Assembly: GCF_004803915.1 (NCBI RefSeq)
Contig: NZ_CP039396.1
Span: forward strand, 2,046,001 to 2,110,000
Direction: 5' to 3'
Source of the DNA: Duncaniella dubosii
Lineage (GTDB): Bacteria; Bacteroidota; Bacteroidia; Bacteroidales; Muribaculaceae
Length of the DNA: 64,000 nucleotides
Part shown: piece by piece, positions 18,439 to 26,771 of the stretch
How the letters are laid out: every line of letters starts with the position of its first letter
Position numbering within the stretch: position 1 is the stretch's first letter
Notes under the pieces: generated by a model
The model's database searches: none
What the model saw: only the letters and a program-made list of their open reading frames with translations
What the model was told of the DNA's origin: nothing
Made by a program: the position numbers and the translations under genes

Positions 18439-18830
18439 ATGCTGTCGGGAGTATTACGATAGGTTTTGATAAGCGACAAAATAAAGTCCCGGCATTCGTA
18501 TATGTCCCGAAAAAGTTGGACAAGGTTCTCATTTGTTGAACCTCTGTTTAGAATAGATGAACAGAATTTGGCGATGCGATTGAGATTCTCGGCTATGCCC
18601 TGAAGATCTCTTATCGCCTTTACGTCTTTGGGTTTTAGACGCTCCGTCACCGTACAATGGATTGATGCCTGACGGATATATTCCGAACGGTTCAATCCAG
18701 CAACAATTGCCTTGTTCATCATTATCTCATATTTGTCGAGGTCGTATTTCACCGGAACAACGATTGACTTTCGTTCCTCGGCGGGTAGTTTGGGTCGACC
18801 TTTGGAAGGTCGGGAATTGTATCTTCTCAT
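18435..18830 (-). CDS. MobC-like mobilization accessory protein
   Basis: A basic 131-residue protein with a ribbon-helix-helix-like start (SIVVPVKYDLDKYEIMMNKAIVAGLNRSEYIRQAS) and the LQGIAENLNRIAKF segment typical of MobC relaxosome proteins. It binds near oriT and helps the relaxase open the DNA. It overlaps the relaxase start by 4 bp. Confidence 0.82.
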   Translation of the reverse strand: MRRYNSRPSKGRPKLPAEERKSIVVPVKYDLDKYEIMMNKAIVAGLNRSEYIRQASIHCTVTERLKPKDVKAIRDLQGIAENLNRIAKFCSSILNRGSTNENLVQLFRDIYECRDFILSLIKTYRNTPDSI

Positions 18831-18864
18831 AATAGCAGTGTGTTTAGAAGTCTGTGACCATCGG

Positions 18865-18926
18865 GAGCGGTTGGGCGAGTCGTTTTCGGATTACATGTAA
18901 TACGAAAACATAAACTCGCTCCAACC
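18865..18926. other. Candidate transfer origin (oriT) palindrome
   Basis: In the gap upstream of mobC lies a nested inverted repeat. GTTTTCG (18882-18888) and CGAAAAC (18903-18909) flank the perfect palindrome ATTACATGTAAT (18890-18901). Imperfect outer arms GGTTGGGCGAGT (18869-18880) and ACTCGCTCCAACC (18914-18926) extend it. Its size and place directly before mobilization genes suggest oriT. No nick-site consensus is claimed. Confidence 0.5.
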
Positions 18927-19021
18927 CCAACCGAACACTGACGATAGTTTCGAGCTGCGCGAAACTAAGCCCGCTTTTAATGGTCGTGATTAATCATGTT
19001 TAGACAGTTGCAATCAAGCAA

Positions 19022-19432
19022 TCAGAGTTTGCGCCAGATTTCGTGGTCGGCGGCGTAGTCGTCCATGTGGCGAAGAAGCACCGAGTCGATGAAGCCGGAG
19101 ATGGTGGTGTCGATGCCTCCGAGTCGACGAACCATCAACGCGATGCGGTTGTATAGTTCCTTGCTGATGCTTGTCTGCTTGCGCTGTTCAAGTATCTTCG
19201 GAGCGAGGTAAGCTGACTTGTATTCCTCGTACTCCAATTTGCGCTGTCTGATGCCGATGCGCTGTTGTTTCGGCTCGATTGCCGACAGTGGTGCAACTGT
19301 TGTGTCGTCCTCGGTGGTTTCGGTGTCCGCATTGTTGACAGCGGTGTCACTGATGACTTCGACACTGTTATTGAAGATGTTTTCAGTCATTTCGGACGAC
19401 TGAGTTTCTGTAAAATTCTTTTTATTACTCAT
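19022..19432 (-). CDS. DUF3408 family mobile-element protein
   Basis: A 136-residue protein with a disordered, Thr/Glu-rich first half and a conserved C-terminal helical domain (SISKELYNRIALMVRRLGGIDTTISGFIDSVLLRHM) matching DUF3408, found in Bacteroidales conjugative and mobilizable elements. Some members act in relaxosome or partition roles, but the function is not firmly known. It overlaps the primase end by 4 bp. Confidence 0.75.
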   Translation of the reverse strand: MSNKKNFTETQSSEMTENIFNNSVEVISDTAVNNADTETTEDDTTVAPLSAIEPKQQRIGIRQRKLEYEEYKSAYLAPKILEQRKQTSISKELYNRIALMVRRLGGIDTTISGFIDSVLLRHMDDYAADHEIWRKL

Positions 19433-20300
19433 AATTGTAAATTTTGATTGTTTGTAAAACTTGTTGTCAGATACTCATTCAGGTCATTGAAACCTGAGTA
19501 GAGTGTGGAGCGGTCAATCACTTTTGTACCGAATCGTTTTGTCAACTGACCCAATGCTATTTTACCTGCAACATCGTTGTCAAGATAGCAATGGATAGCT
19601 TTGTAATCACGCAGATGGGGGATTGCCTTGTTGACATTACTGACCGAATTGAGAATGATTGCATCCGTTCCGATGATTCCGAGTTTCAGTGCCGACAGAT
19701 AGTCAATAAATCCTTCAAACACTGCACATTCCGCTGACGGGCCATCGCGTATGCGCCGTATGGAGATGTCTTTCGGCGATATGCAACCTTTGAAATATCG
19801 GTTGCGTACCTCATAGCCATCTGACTCGTTGGCAAAGGCAACAGAATAATATTGTTTGCCTCGACAACAGTAATGAATCTGTTGGCAATGAGCCTTTGAA
19901 ATCTTCGTTGGAATGCCACGCTCTTGTAGGTAAGCGACAAGTGCGTGACTCTCCAACGGCACAACTCGAATGTCCTCAAAACTCGGGGCAGAGTGTCGTG
20001 GAGCAAAAGGGGAGCGACTGTCTGCATCGATGGCATAGGGCAACTGTCGGCGATGCAATGAATGAGATAGCGCATATCGGTTGACTGATATATCTCGGCT
20101 GCAAGGTCTACGATATTGCCTCCTTTACCGATACCGAAGTCATACCAGCAGTTGAGCGTAGTCTCCACCTTGAACGATGGCGTATGCTCCTGTCTTAGCG
20201 GTGACTTATACCAGAGTTTGTCCCCACTCCGTCTGACCGGCTCATGCCCGAGTCGGGACATGAAAGTGGCTAAAGGGATAGTTTTTATCTCTTTAAACAT
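19429..20300 (-). pseudogene. Mobile-element DNA primase, split by a frameshift
   Basis: Two overlapping frames make one primase. The first (from ATG 20300) has a CHC2-type zinc-finger start (KLWYKSPLRQEHTPSFKV, CWYDFGIGKGGNIVDL). The second, from about 20040 down to 19429, has the TOPRIM part (AVFEGFIDYLSALK; HCYLDNDVAGK). The sense passes from HCIADSCP in one frame to YAIDADSRSPF in the other near 20030-20045. No slippery heptamer is obvious, so a mutation or sequence error is more likely than programmed shifting. If real, element A's replication primase is broken. Confidence 0.75.
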
Positions 20301-20373
20301 GGTGGTAAAAATGTTAGGGGTAGCAGTTCAGGTTCAGCGCACATATATACACACCGTACCGAACTAAACTCGA

Positions 20374-21408
20374 TTAGTAGTAGAAGTCGCGGTTGAACTG
20401 ATAGGCTCCGTTCTCTTTGACGATCATCCGCTTGTTCATCAGGAAGGTCTTCAGTTTGGTGACCTTGCCGTCGCCATACGGATAGCCGCAAGATGCGTAT
20501 GCCGCCTTGATTTTATCCTCGCAGTTCTGACACCCTTTGATGGCTCCGTCGGCGAAGGCGAGTTCAAGAGCCTCACGGTGCTGGTCGGGCGACAGCTCGT
20601 TGTAGGAGAACACCTGCTGCTTGGAGGCTTTTCCGAAGGTGTGGTTCTCGACAATCTCCGGCAGACCGTAGTCGTTGACCCTGAAAGCGAATGGCGCGAA
20701 GTCCATTGACCGGATACATGATGCCGACACCTCGGTCACTTCATCATCTGTCGTGCTTTTGGAAACCTGCAATACGGTCTCGGCCTTGTTGTTCAGCTCC
20801 GTGCCGACATGACCGCGCACGTTGTCATCGCTCTTGTTAAGGTGCAGGACAGTGTGGATGTGTATCTGATACTTGTCCGTCCACTCCATCAGCTTATTGA
20901 TGAGCCTTGACGATTCGGTGGCGTTGTTGATGTCAAACATCAGGTCGCGTACACCGTCTATGATTACCAGTCCGACATTCGGTGTTGTGGCAATCGCCCG
21001 GTCGATAATCTCCAGTCTTATGTCAGGCACCTGTGCCCTAAGCTGGGCAAAAATAAGATTGTCGGGATGACGGTCGAGCGGCAGACCGGCAAGTTGCAAT
21101 GCCCGGCGAATCACCTTCTGACAATGATAGGGACTCTGCTCGGTGTCGAAGTAGAGGACAGTCCGCTTGTTGTCGGGAAATTCGGCTACATATCGCAACA
21201 CCTCCCCGTTTATCAGCGCAGCCGCTACGATGGCACTGACATTGAAAGTCTTCTTGCTCTTCGCTTTCCCAGTCGATGCCGAGAAGTTTCCGAGGGTGCC
21301 GATAACGGAGCCGTTGCAAAAGAGAACCTCCGGTGCCACGGCAATCTCGTCCGTCACTCTGATTTGCGAAGTATGCCACAGTACATCCAATTCGTTGGCA
21401 TCCATCAT
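20374..21408 (-). CDS. RepA-like AAA ATPase (replicative helicase family)
   Basis: A RecA-fold ATPase of 344 residues, like plasmid RepA helicases. The P-loop region is ASTGKAKSKKT, Walker B is LVIIDGVRDL, and a GHVGTELNNKAETVLQV segment lies where RepA-type sensor residues occur. The C-terminal part has a winged-helix look. It probably acts with the primase in copying the excised element. It follows an HTH gene with a 4-bp overlap. The P-loop is a variant form (GKAKSKKT). Confidence 0.78.
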   Translation of the reverse strand: MMDANELDVLWHTSQIRVTDEIAVAPEVLFCNGSVIGTLGNFSASTGKAKSKKTFNVSAIVAAALINGEVLRYVAEFPDNKRTVLYFDTEQSPYHCQKVIRRALQLAGLPLDRHPDNLIFAQLRAQVPDIRLEIIDRAIATTPNVGLVIIDGVRDLMFDINNATESSRLINKLMEWTDKYQIHIHTVLHLNKSDDNVRGHVGTELNNKAETVLQVSKSTTDDEVTEVSASCIRSMDFAPFAFRVNDYGLPEIVENHTFGKASKQQVFSYNELSPDQHREALELAFADGAIKGCQNCEDKIKAAYASCGYPYGDGKVTKLKTFLMNKRMIVKENGAYQFNRDFYY

Positions 21409-21716
21409 CGTTTGCCGCGCTCAATGATGAGACATTCCACATCCGCCTGGCGGTAATAGACCTTGCGGCCTATCTTCACAGGCACGATGTATTTCTTTCT
21501 CTCCCAGTTCCACAGGGTGGTGGGACAGATGTTGAATTTTTCCAGCACTTCCGCTTTGGGCAGAAGTTTTTCCTGCGACTGTTTCACCATCGGCGAGAGC
21601 AGTGCCTCCTTCGCCTCGCTGATAAAATGGTCGGCAAACTCCACAAGGTCTTCGATTTTTATGTTGAGGGTAAGACCGGTAACCCCACTCTTGACGAGTT
21701 CAATAATGTTATTCAT
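21405..21716 (-). CDS. Helix-turn-helix excisionase-like protein
   Basis: The ATG at 21716 gives a 103-residue protein starting MNNIIELVKSG. The C-terminal half is a MerR/HTH_17-type domain (LLPKAEVLEKFNICPTTLWNWERKKYIVPVKIGRKVYYRQADVE), as in element-encoded excisionases and regulators. It overlaps the RepA-like gene by 4 bp and heads the replication/mobilization block. It could control excision or this operon. A longer frame begins at 21749, but its extra residues look unlike the family. Confidence 0.75.
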   Translation of the reverse strand: MNNIIELVKSGVTGLTLNIKIEDLVEFADHFISEAKEALLSPMVKQSQEKLLPKAEVLEKFNICPTTLWNWERKKYIVPVKIGRKVYYRQADVECLIIERGKR

Positions 21717-21749
21717 ACAAGTTTTGTTCCGCCGGATGATGGAAGGCAT

Positions 21750-23089
21750 GGAGCGATGGCGGATTTAGGTCATCCCATACCTTTCGTCACGATTGACGTG
21801 GATTCGTGGTCTTTCCAATTTGAAAACAGGCATGGCGATAGCGTTCTCGACTCACTTGGGTCAAGGCAAATGACATGACAATATCAAATATGGAAGTGGG
21901 AAGTGGCCATTAAAACGATATACATTCCGTGGGCTCTCTGGCTCTCCCAAAGCCTCAAGCATTACTGGGAACAAAATTTACGGCTTCTTCTTTGCCAAAG
22001 GAAGAAGGCTGGCGCTTAACCCTGCGCGGGTCATGAAAAGTCGGTCATCTGCCTTCGGTCTCCGGATACCGTCATCATTCTGACCATTGGTTGGTCGCAG
22101 AGGTGCCGGATTGTGAATCCGTTTCTCCCTGCACTTACTCGACAAATGTACCGCCATGTGAGATTGTTTCGCCTCTTGATACCGGTTTCCCGATATTTCC
22201 GAGATTTTGCTCAACATTGCCCAACTTTTTTATTTCTGGCGATTTTCAATGAGAATAATCTCATCAGCGGATTGTCTGCCAGTCTATCATTATAACTACC
22301 AAATTTGCATTTTGTTCACGCAAATAATTGATATATTGGTAGTTGTCTGCTGTTGTCCGGCTTTTGTCCGCTGTTGGGTCAGGCCTTGCGACAAGATTAG
22401 ACCAGATTATCAGATACGATAGAATCTCAAAACGAGCAAATGTTAAAATTCAAATGTCCGATAATTTTTTTCGTTGAGACACCCTTTTTGACCATGATAA
22501 CGGGTACAACTCCGTTATCAGCATCCCACCTCTGAATCCCAACGATAGCGTCTTTGGCAACACCACCATCATCAGACTGCACCAAAACAGTATTCAGAGG
22601 CAGTCAGTATCAGGTGTCACGCATCTGGTTGACCTGCGTCTGATATTGCAACATTGGCAATTTACAGATAGTTTTCAGCAAATCAGACACATCCCCAACA
22701 TGCCCCAATCTTTCCCCAAGATGCCCCAACAAATTTTTCATGTCTGAACCATCGGGTGTAATCGGGTGTTGGTTGATTCATCCTGAATTCGAACTCTCAG
22801 TCGGAATAATCAGCTTTGGCGAGACCACCGTCTCAGCGACCATCCATCAGTCCAACACCAGTTCCGGCAGATTTGCTCACGCAATTTCGCCGAGTAATCA
22901 ACATGAAACAACTTTAATACAAACTTGAACAACAAAAGCCCCGACCGCCACGTCACATCGACGCAGCAGCCGGGGCATGTGTGTGAATTTGTTAATGAAC
23001 AATCAAATGCGATATTTTAGCTGCTGTTTATTCACCACTGGGAATAGAATATCTTCAAATTCACGAGGCTTTTGCAGATTCAATATTTC
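21750..23089. other. 1.3-kb region without a gene; possible replication origin
   Basis: No convincing gene is seen. The region holds several structures: a cruciform at 22294-22344 (AACTACCAA/TTGGTAGTT around ATTTGC/GCAAAT), a 9-bp inverted pair TCTCAAaACGA/TCGTTGAGA near 22424-22486, repeated TGTC(C/T)GCTGTTG-like words at 22345-22377, and repeated ATGCCCCAA words near 22700-22732. Next to the RepA-like gene, this is a reasonable place for the element's replication origin. The ORFs here are short and lack coding character. Confidence 0.35.
22938..22976 (-). terminator. Terminator after the cargo gene at 23090
   Basis: GCCCCG pairs with CGGGGC across a long loop, and a TTTT run follows on the minus strand, about 115 bp after the stop of the minus-strand gene at 23090. 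Confidence 0.5.
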
Positions 23090-23749
23090 TTAAACGAATA
23101 ATTTAATTATACCAAGGCATTCATCCGTTGCAAGAGTCAACAACCGTTTGCTTTTTATATCATCACCCCCTTTTAAGAGAGATTCAAATTTCCGGAATTC
23201 TATGAGATAGTCATTTAGCGGTTTTATTGTACTATTTGCGAATCTATCTATGATGTACTTTGTTTCATCTGTTTCGCGATATCTCAAGATGGAGGCTATA
23301 ACTGGTTTTGACTTTTCAACATTTTGAAAAGCGTTTACAACTTTTGCCGAAGGGAAGCGCTCTACGACTTCTTTGGCTTTTGAGAATATTGAGCGTGCCA
23401 AAGACTCAACACTAAAGCCGCTTGCGCTCCCTTTCCCTGAACTTGCGACTATTCTATCAGTGATATCACCATCTCCATCTTGCATTCTAAACGAAGCTGA
23501 CGAACCTCCCCAATCATAGGTAATTTGTGCTTCAAGCAATGTCCAAGTTCCAATAGGTAATCCCTCGACTAAGTCTTTATTGAGAATAGAAACCCTAAAT
23601 TTTCCATTCCCATTCCATTGACTTGCAAGAGCAACATTGCAGATATAGTCGTAATTTGATTGATCCTGGGATATGGGAAGTTTAGTAATCAGTTGAGAAC
23701 AACCATTGATTTTTATTCCAAAGATATATTGTTCATCAATAAGTGCCAT
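23090..23749 (-). CDS. Unknown cargo protein at the right end of element A
   Basis: I do not recognise this 219-residue soluble protein. The first half looks beta-rich with many aromatic and Gly residues (ITYDWGGSSASFRMQDGDGDI); the second half is helical (SIFSKAKEVVERFPSAKVVNAF). It stands alone with its own terminator, next to the attachment site, a common place for cargo such as defence or counter-defence genes. AT-rich codon use sets it apart from the mobilization genes. Confidence 0.6.
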   Translation of the reverse strand: MALIDEQYIFGIKINGCSQLITKLPISQDQSNYDYICNVALASQWNGNGKFRVSILNKDLVEGLPIGTWTLLEAQITYDWGGSSASFRMQDGDGDITDRIVASSGKGSASGFSVESLARSIFSKAKEVVERFPSAKVVNAFQNVEKSKPVIASILRYRETDETKYIIDRFANSTIKPLNDYLIEFRKFESLLKGGDDIKSKRLLTLATDECLGIIKLFV

Positions 23750-23846
23750 TACTGTACTAATAAAAGTTAAAGAATTTAATTTTGGTTTGTTTAAGTTGCA
23801 CTGACCCGATTTATTTCAGTTGAAATCGGGGGTTGCGCGGAGGTTG

Positions 23847-23865
23847 GTTGACACTGCGTTGACAC
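23847..23865 (+). repeat. Integrase A arm-type sites, right end
   Basis: Two GTTGACAC copies at 23847-23854 and 23858-23865, 11 bp apart, repeat the pair at the left end of element A (6657 and 6668). They support 6493-23931 as one integration unit. Confidence 0.6.
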
Positions 23866-23879
23866 GGAGTGAAATTAAA

Positions 23880-23925
23880 AATCGCAAGTGATTGATTCTC
23901 AATCACTTGCGATTTATTGTAGTGC
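23880..23925 (-). terminator. Hairpin next to the tRNA 3'-end core, site 2
   Basis: A near-perfect stem (AAATCGCAAGTGATTGA with TCAATCACTTGCGATTT) with A-run to the left, that is T-run on the minus strand. It has the same place and build as the hairpin at 6446 but an unrelated sequence, so each element brings its own terminator for the tRNA. Confidence 0.6.
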
Positions 23926-23931
23926 CCAGAA

Positions 23932-23949
23932 CAGAAGCAACCAAATGAA
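23932..23949. other. Attachment-site core 2 (tRNA 3' end)
   Basis: GTGCCCAGAACAGAAGCA, identical to the core at 6493 except for one base. On the left it lacks the TGG that would encode CCA on the minus strand (it reads TA before GTGCCC). It marks the junction of elements A and B. Confidence 0.7.
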
Positions 23950-24084
23950 AGGGTATGCACTGTTATGCAAGCAGGTTCGAGTTTTGGAAAAATTAACAAT
24001 ATGTTGATATATAGACTATTAAAAATCCATCGTTGCAAAAATAGGTGTCATTCGTTTCCAAGAAAAATCGCTAAATTTCAAATA

Positions 24085-24228
24085 GGAGGACAAAAGGAGG
24101 ACAAAAAATTTGGAGCGTAATAGATTAATTGCTAACTTTGTAAAAAGGACAATCAACTATTAATTCCGACTAACTCGTCTAAAAATGGCTGATTTTCCGT
24201 CCTCCACCCATTAAAATTTTTGTCCTCC
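24085..24228 (+). promoter_or_regulatory. Integrase B promoter with paired arm-type sites
   Basis: GGAGGACAAAA occurs twice in tandem (24085-24095, 24096-24106) with an 11-bp period, and inverted as TTTTGTCCTCC at 24218-24228 right at the ribosome-binding region of the integrase. Between them lies a promoter, TTTG 24109-24112, 20 bp, TAACTTTG 24133-24140. The layout copies that of integrase A with a different site sequence. Integrase binding over its own start could limit its translation or transcription. Confidence 0.6.
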
Positions 24229-24229
24229 T

Positions 24230-25600
24230 ATGGCAAGTATCAAGCGTTATATCTCCTCCAAAGTAGAGGGTAACGGCAGGTCGGAAATAATGTTTCGGCT
24301 TAGCCTGTCGAAAGACATCAAGCTCCGTCTAAAGACCGGAATATATATTGAGCCGAGTCGTTTCAATCCTAAGACCGGTGCAATATCAAAGCCTCGTGCC
24401 AATCAAAAGGAAATATCCGAAATAAAGGACACTGAGCGCAAAATCAGAGACCTTGAAGATTATATCTACGACCTATGCGAGGCGCATACGTTGGCAGAAC
24501 TTACAAAGGACTTCTTCGAGAAAGAAATTTATCGCTTCCATAATCCTAAGAAAGAGCGTAAGCCTAAAGAAGTGGAAGCGAAGCTGCAAAAGAAATTCGT
24601 CGAGCTTGTCGAGGAATTTCCGGATAAGCGTGGACTTTCTGAATGGCGACATCGACGTTATGGCGTACTGAGCCGTAGTCTCCATCGCTTTGAACTGTAT
24701 CGCAAGATCAAAAGACGTCTCCCGTATAAACTTGATTTTGAAATGTTCACTACCGAAGTGCTTGAGGAATATGAGGAGTTTCTTCGTAATGAGCCTGCCA
24801 TTTTCGACAAATACCCCAAAATCTTTGAGGAGTTCCCGGCTGAGACACGCAAAGCTCGCAAATCACGCCGTCCTTTTGAAAAAGGCGACAATACCATTAT
24901 AGGCATATTCGCCTGCCTGCGTACATTCTTCAAATGGGCTAATGAAGAAGGGCTTACAAAGAACAGCCCATTTGCAAGATACCACGGCAAAACCACTGAA
25001 AGATACGGCACGCCTATCTATATCACAATCAAGGAGCGTGATATAATCGCGGATTATGACCTGTCAGCCAATAAGCCGCTTGAAGTGCAGCGCGATATAT
25101 TCATCTTCCACTGCTGTATCGGTTGCCGTATATCCGACCTCATGCGTCTCACCCCGGCCAATATCATCAATGGCTATGTGGAGTATATAGCAAGCAAAAC
25201 CAAGGCTGATCGCTCAGACGTTATACGCGTTCCGCTGACTCAGAGGGCAAAGGACATACTTGAAAAATACAAGGATGTGGAGAAAGACGGAAAGATTCTG
25301 CCATTCATCAGTTCGCAGAAATACAACGTGGCTATCAAAAAGATATTCAAGACTTGTGGCATAACACGCATAGTCACAGTCCTCAATCCCACGACCGGAG
25401 AAGAAGAGCAACGGCCTATTGATGAGATAGCCAGCAGCCACCTTGCCCGCCGTACATTTGTCGGCAACCTTTACAAGAAAGTGAAAGATCCGAATCTTGT
25501 GGGAGCGTTGAGCGGACACAAGGAAGGCAGCCGGGCATTTGCAAGATACCGCGAGATTGATGACGACTTGAAGAAGGAAATGATAGGATTTATCGAATAA
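24230..25600 (+). CDS. Tyrosine recombinase (integrase) of element B
   Basis: A 456-residue integrase close in length and sequence to that at 6740. The catalytic Arg is in IGCRISDLMR, HxxR in SSHLARRTF, His in LSGHKEG and the tyrosine in FARYREI. The stretch VLNPTTGEEEQRPIDEIASS is nearly the same in both enzymes. It should act at the same tRNA 3' end, but the N-terminal arm-binding part and the arm sites differ, so the two enzymes should not freely excise each other's elements. Confidence 0.95.
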   Translation: MASIKRYISSKVEGNGRSEIMFRLSLSKDIKLRLKTGIYIEPSRFNPKTGAISKPRANQKEISEIKDTERKIRDLEDYIYDLCEAHTLAELTKDFFEKEIYRFHNPKKERKPKEVEAKLQKKFVELVEEFPDKRGLSEWRHRRYGVLSRSLHRFELYRKIKRRLPYKLDFEMFTTEVLEEYEEFLRNEPAIFDKYPKIFEEFPAETRKARKSRRPFEKGDNTIIGIFACLRTFFKWANEEGLTKNSPFARYHGKTTERYGTPIYITIKERDIIADYDLSANKPLEVQRDIFIFHCCIGCRISDLMRLTPANIINGYVEYIASKTKADRSDVIRVPLTQRAKDILEKYKDVEKDGKILPFISSQKYNVAIKKIFKTCGITRIVTVLNPTTGEEEQRPIDEIASSHLARRTFVGNLYKKVKDPNLVGALSGHKEGSRAFARYREIDDDLKKEMIGFIE

Positions 25601-25611
25601 TCCGGATTTTG

Positions 25612-25649
25612 AGGGGAGATAATCAGCTATGGCTGAACATTTCCCCTCT
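25612..25649 (+). terminator. Terminator after integrase B
   Basis: GAGGGGA and TTCCCCTC pair around an inner TCAGC/GCTGA stem, 12 bp after the integrase stop. Confidence 0.5.
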
Positions 25650-25656
25650 ATTCATA

Positions 25657-25692
25657 GTTGACAAATCAAATATTTTTATTAACTTTGTCAAC
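25657..25692 (+). promoter_or_regulatory. Promoter and inverted-repeat operator of the XRE-ImmA operon
   Basis: GTTGACAAA (25657-25665) and TTTGTCAAC (25684-25692) form a perfect 9-bp inverted repeat. They coincide with the -33 (TTG 25658-25660) and -7 (TAACTTTG 25680-25687) boxes, so the HTH protein of the first gene could shut its own promoter. Confidence 0.6.
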
Positions 25693-25708
25693 CAAAGGAT
25701 ATATCAAC

Positions 25709-26767
25709 ATGAACAAGCAGACTAACGACATATTTTCGCGCCGTCTTAGACAGGCCCGTATGATGAAAGGTTTTTCGTTGGAGAAACTTTCTCACTGTGT
25801 CACTCCAGCCATAACCCGGCAGGCCATAAATAAGTATGAGAAAGGATTGATGATGCCGGACAGTCGTGTGCTGATAGCACTTGCGGCGGCTCTTGGTGTC
25901 AAGATTGATTACTTTTTCCGTCCGTTCACCGTGGAGGTTGACCGTGTGGAATTTCGTAAGAAACCAAAATTCCCTGAACGCATGGCGATGGCTGTGAGGG
26001 AGAAGGTGCGGGAGGAACTGGAGCGTTATCTGGAGGTGGAACAGCTTTGCGGTTGTTCTACTGAATTTTCAATGCCGCGCAAGCGTGTATCCAACACTGA
26101 TGAAGCGGTACTTCATGCCAATGAAGTACGCAAGCATCTTGGCTTGGGATATGACGGCATAACCAACGCAATAGAAGTTCTGGAGGATAATGGCGTAAAG
26201 GTAATTGAGATTGCAGAGGATACCGACTTTGACGGATTGAGCGGTTATGCCAACGGCTCTATTCCTCTTATTGTGGTTAACGGCAACTTCCCTACTGAGC
26301 GCAAACGCTTCACCGCCTTGCATGAGTTAGGGCATCTGCTTCTTGATATTCCTGAAGATGTATCGTCGAAGGAAGTTGAGCATATCTGCAACGCTTTCGC
26401 GAGTGAATTGTTACTTCCTGTCAGTGTGCTTAAATCGAAGTTGGGAGATTCGAGGCATGACATATCTTTATCAGAACTGACTGACATACAGCGTCAGTTC
26501 GGCATATCTATCGACGATATTATGATAGCCTTGCGCTCAAATAATGTGATTTCCGACAAGCGTTATTCCGGTTTTCAGACTAAGAAGAACAGACTTCCTG
26601 ATTTCAAGAAACTTGTCGAGACCTCACGTGTAGTAAGCGAGCGGTCAGGACGGTTCGCACGCATGGTTTATCGTGCGTTGGCCGATGAAGTCATCTCTTT
26701 TTCTAAAGCCGCTGTGCTACTGAACACCTCTGTCGAGAGCGTCAAGTCTCAGCTTCAATTAGTGTGA
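25709..26767 (+). CDS. XRE regulator fused to an ImmA/IrrE metallopeptidase
   Basis: The ATG at 25709 is chosen because a TTG at 25658 lies inside the -33 box. The 352-residue protein has an N-terminal XRE helix-turn-helix (about 1-70) and a zinc-peptidase domain with HELGH (205-209) and downstream acidic residues (EHICNAFASELLLP). Such proteins repress promoters and are inactivated or act by proteolysis. It is followed 4 bp later by a PIN-domain nuclease, a known toxin-antitoxin combination in which this would be the antitoxin and regulator. Confidence 0.88.
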   Translation: MNKQTNDIFSRRLRQARMMKGFSLEKLSHCVTPAITRQAINKYEKGLMMPDSRVLIALAAALGVKIDYFFRPFTVEVDRVEFRKKPKFPERMAMAVREKVREELERYLEVEQLCGCSTEFSMPRKRVSNTDEAVLHANEVRKHLGLGYDGITNAIEVLEDNGVKVIEIAEDTDFDGLSGYANGSIPLIVVNGNFPTERKRFTALHELGHLLLDIPEDVSSKEVEHICNAFASELLLPVSVLKSKLGDSRHDISLSELTDIQRQFGISIDDIMIALRSNNVISDKRYSGFQTKKNRLPDFKKLVETSRVVSERSGRFARMVYRALADEVISFSKAAVLLNTSVESVKSQLQLV

Positions 26768-26771
26768 GAAG

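Larger units (their letters stand above)
6493..23931. mobile_element. Element A: integrative mobilizable element with a restriction and Gabija-like operon
   Basis: It is bounded by two copies of the tRNA 3'-end core (6493 and 23932). Paired GTTGACAC sites, 11 bp apart, occur at both ends (6657/6668 and 23847/23858). It holds its own integrase, a relaxase, MobC, DUF3408, primase, RepA-like ATPase and HTH genes, but no mating-pore genes, so it should need a helper such as element B. The cargo is a five-gene defence operon and one unknown gene at the right end. Confidence 0.75.

Noticed and set aside
22700..22740. Possible CRISPR-like repeats (ATGCCCCAA words)
   Set aside because: Only two or three short words with no regular spacer length and no cas genes.
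23950..24000. A second tRNA-like piece (GCAGGTTCGAG) just right of core 2
   Set aside because: It resembles a T-loop but no cloverleaf can be built around it, and it is in the opposite sense to the core.
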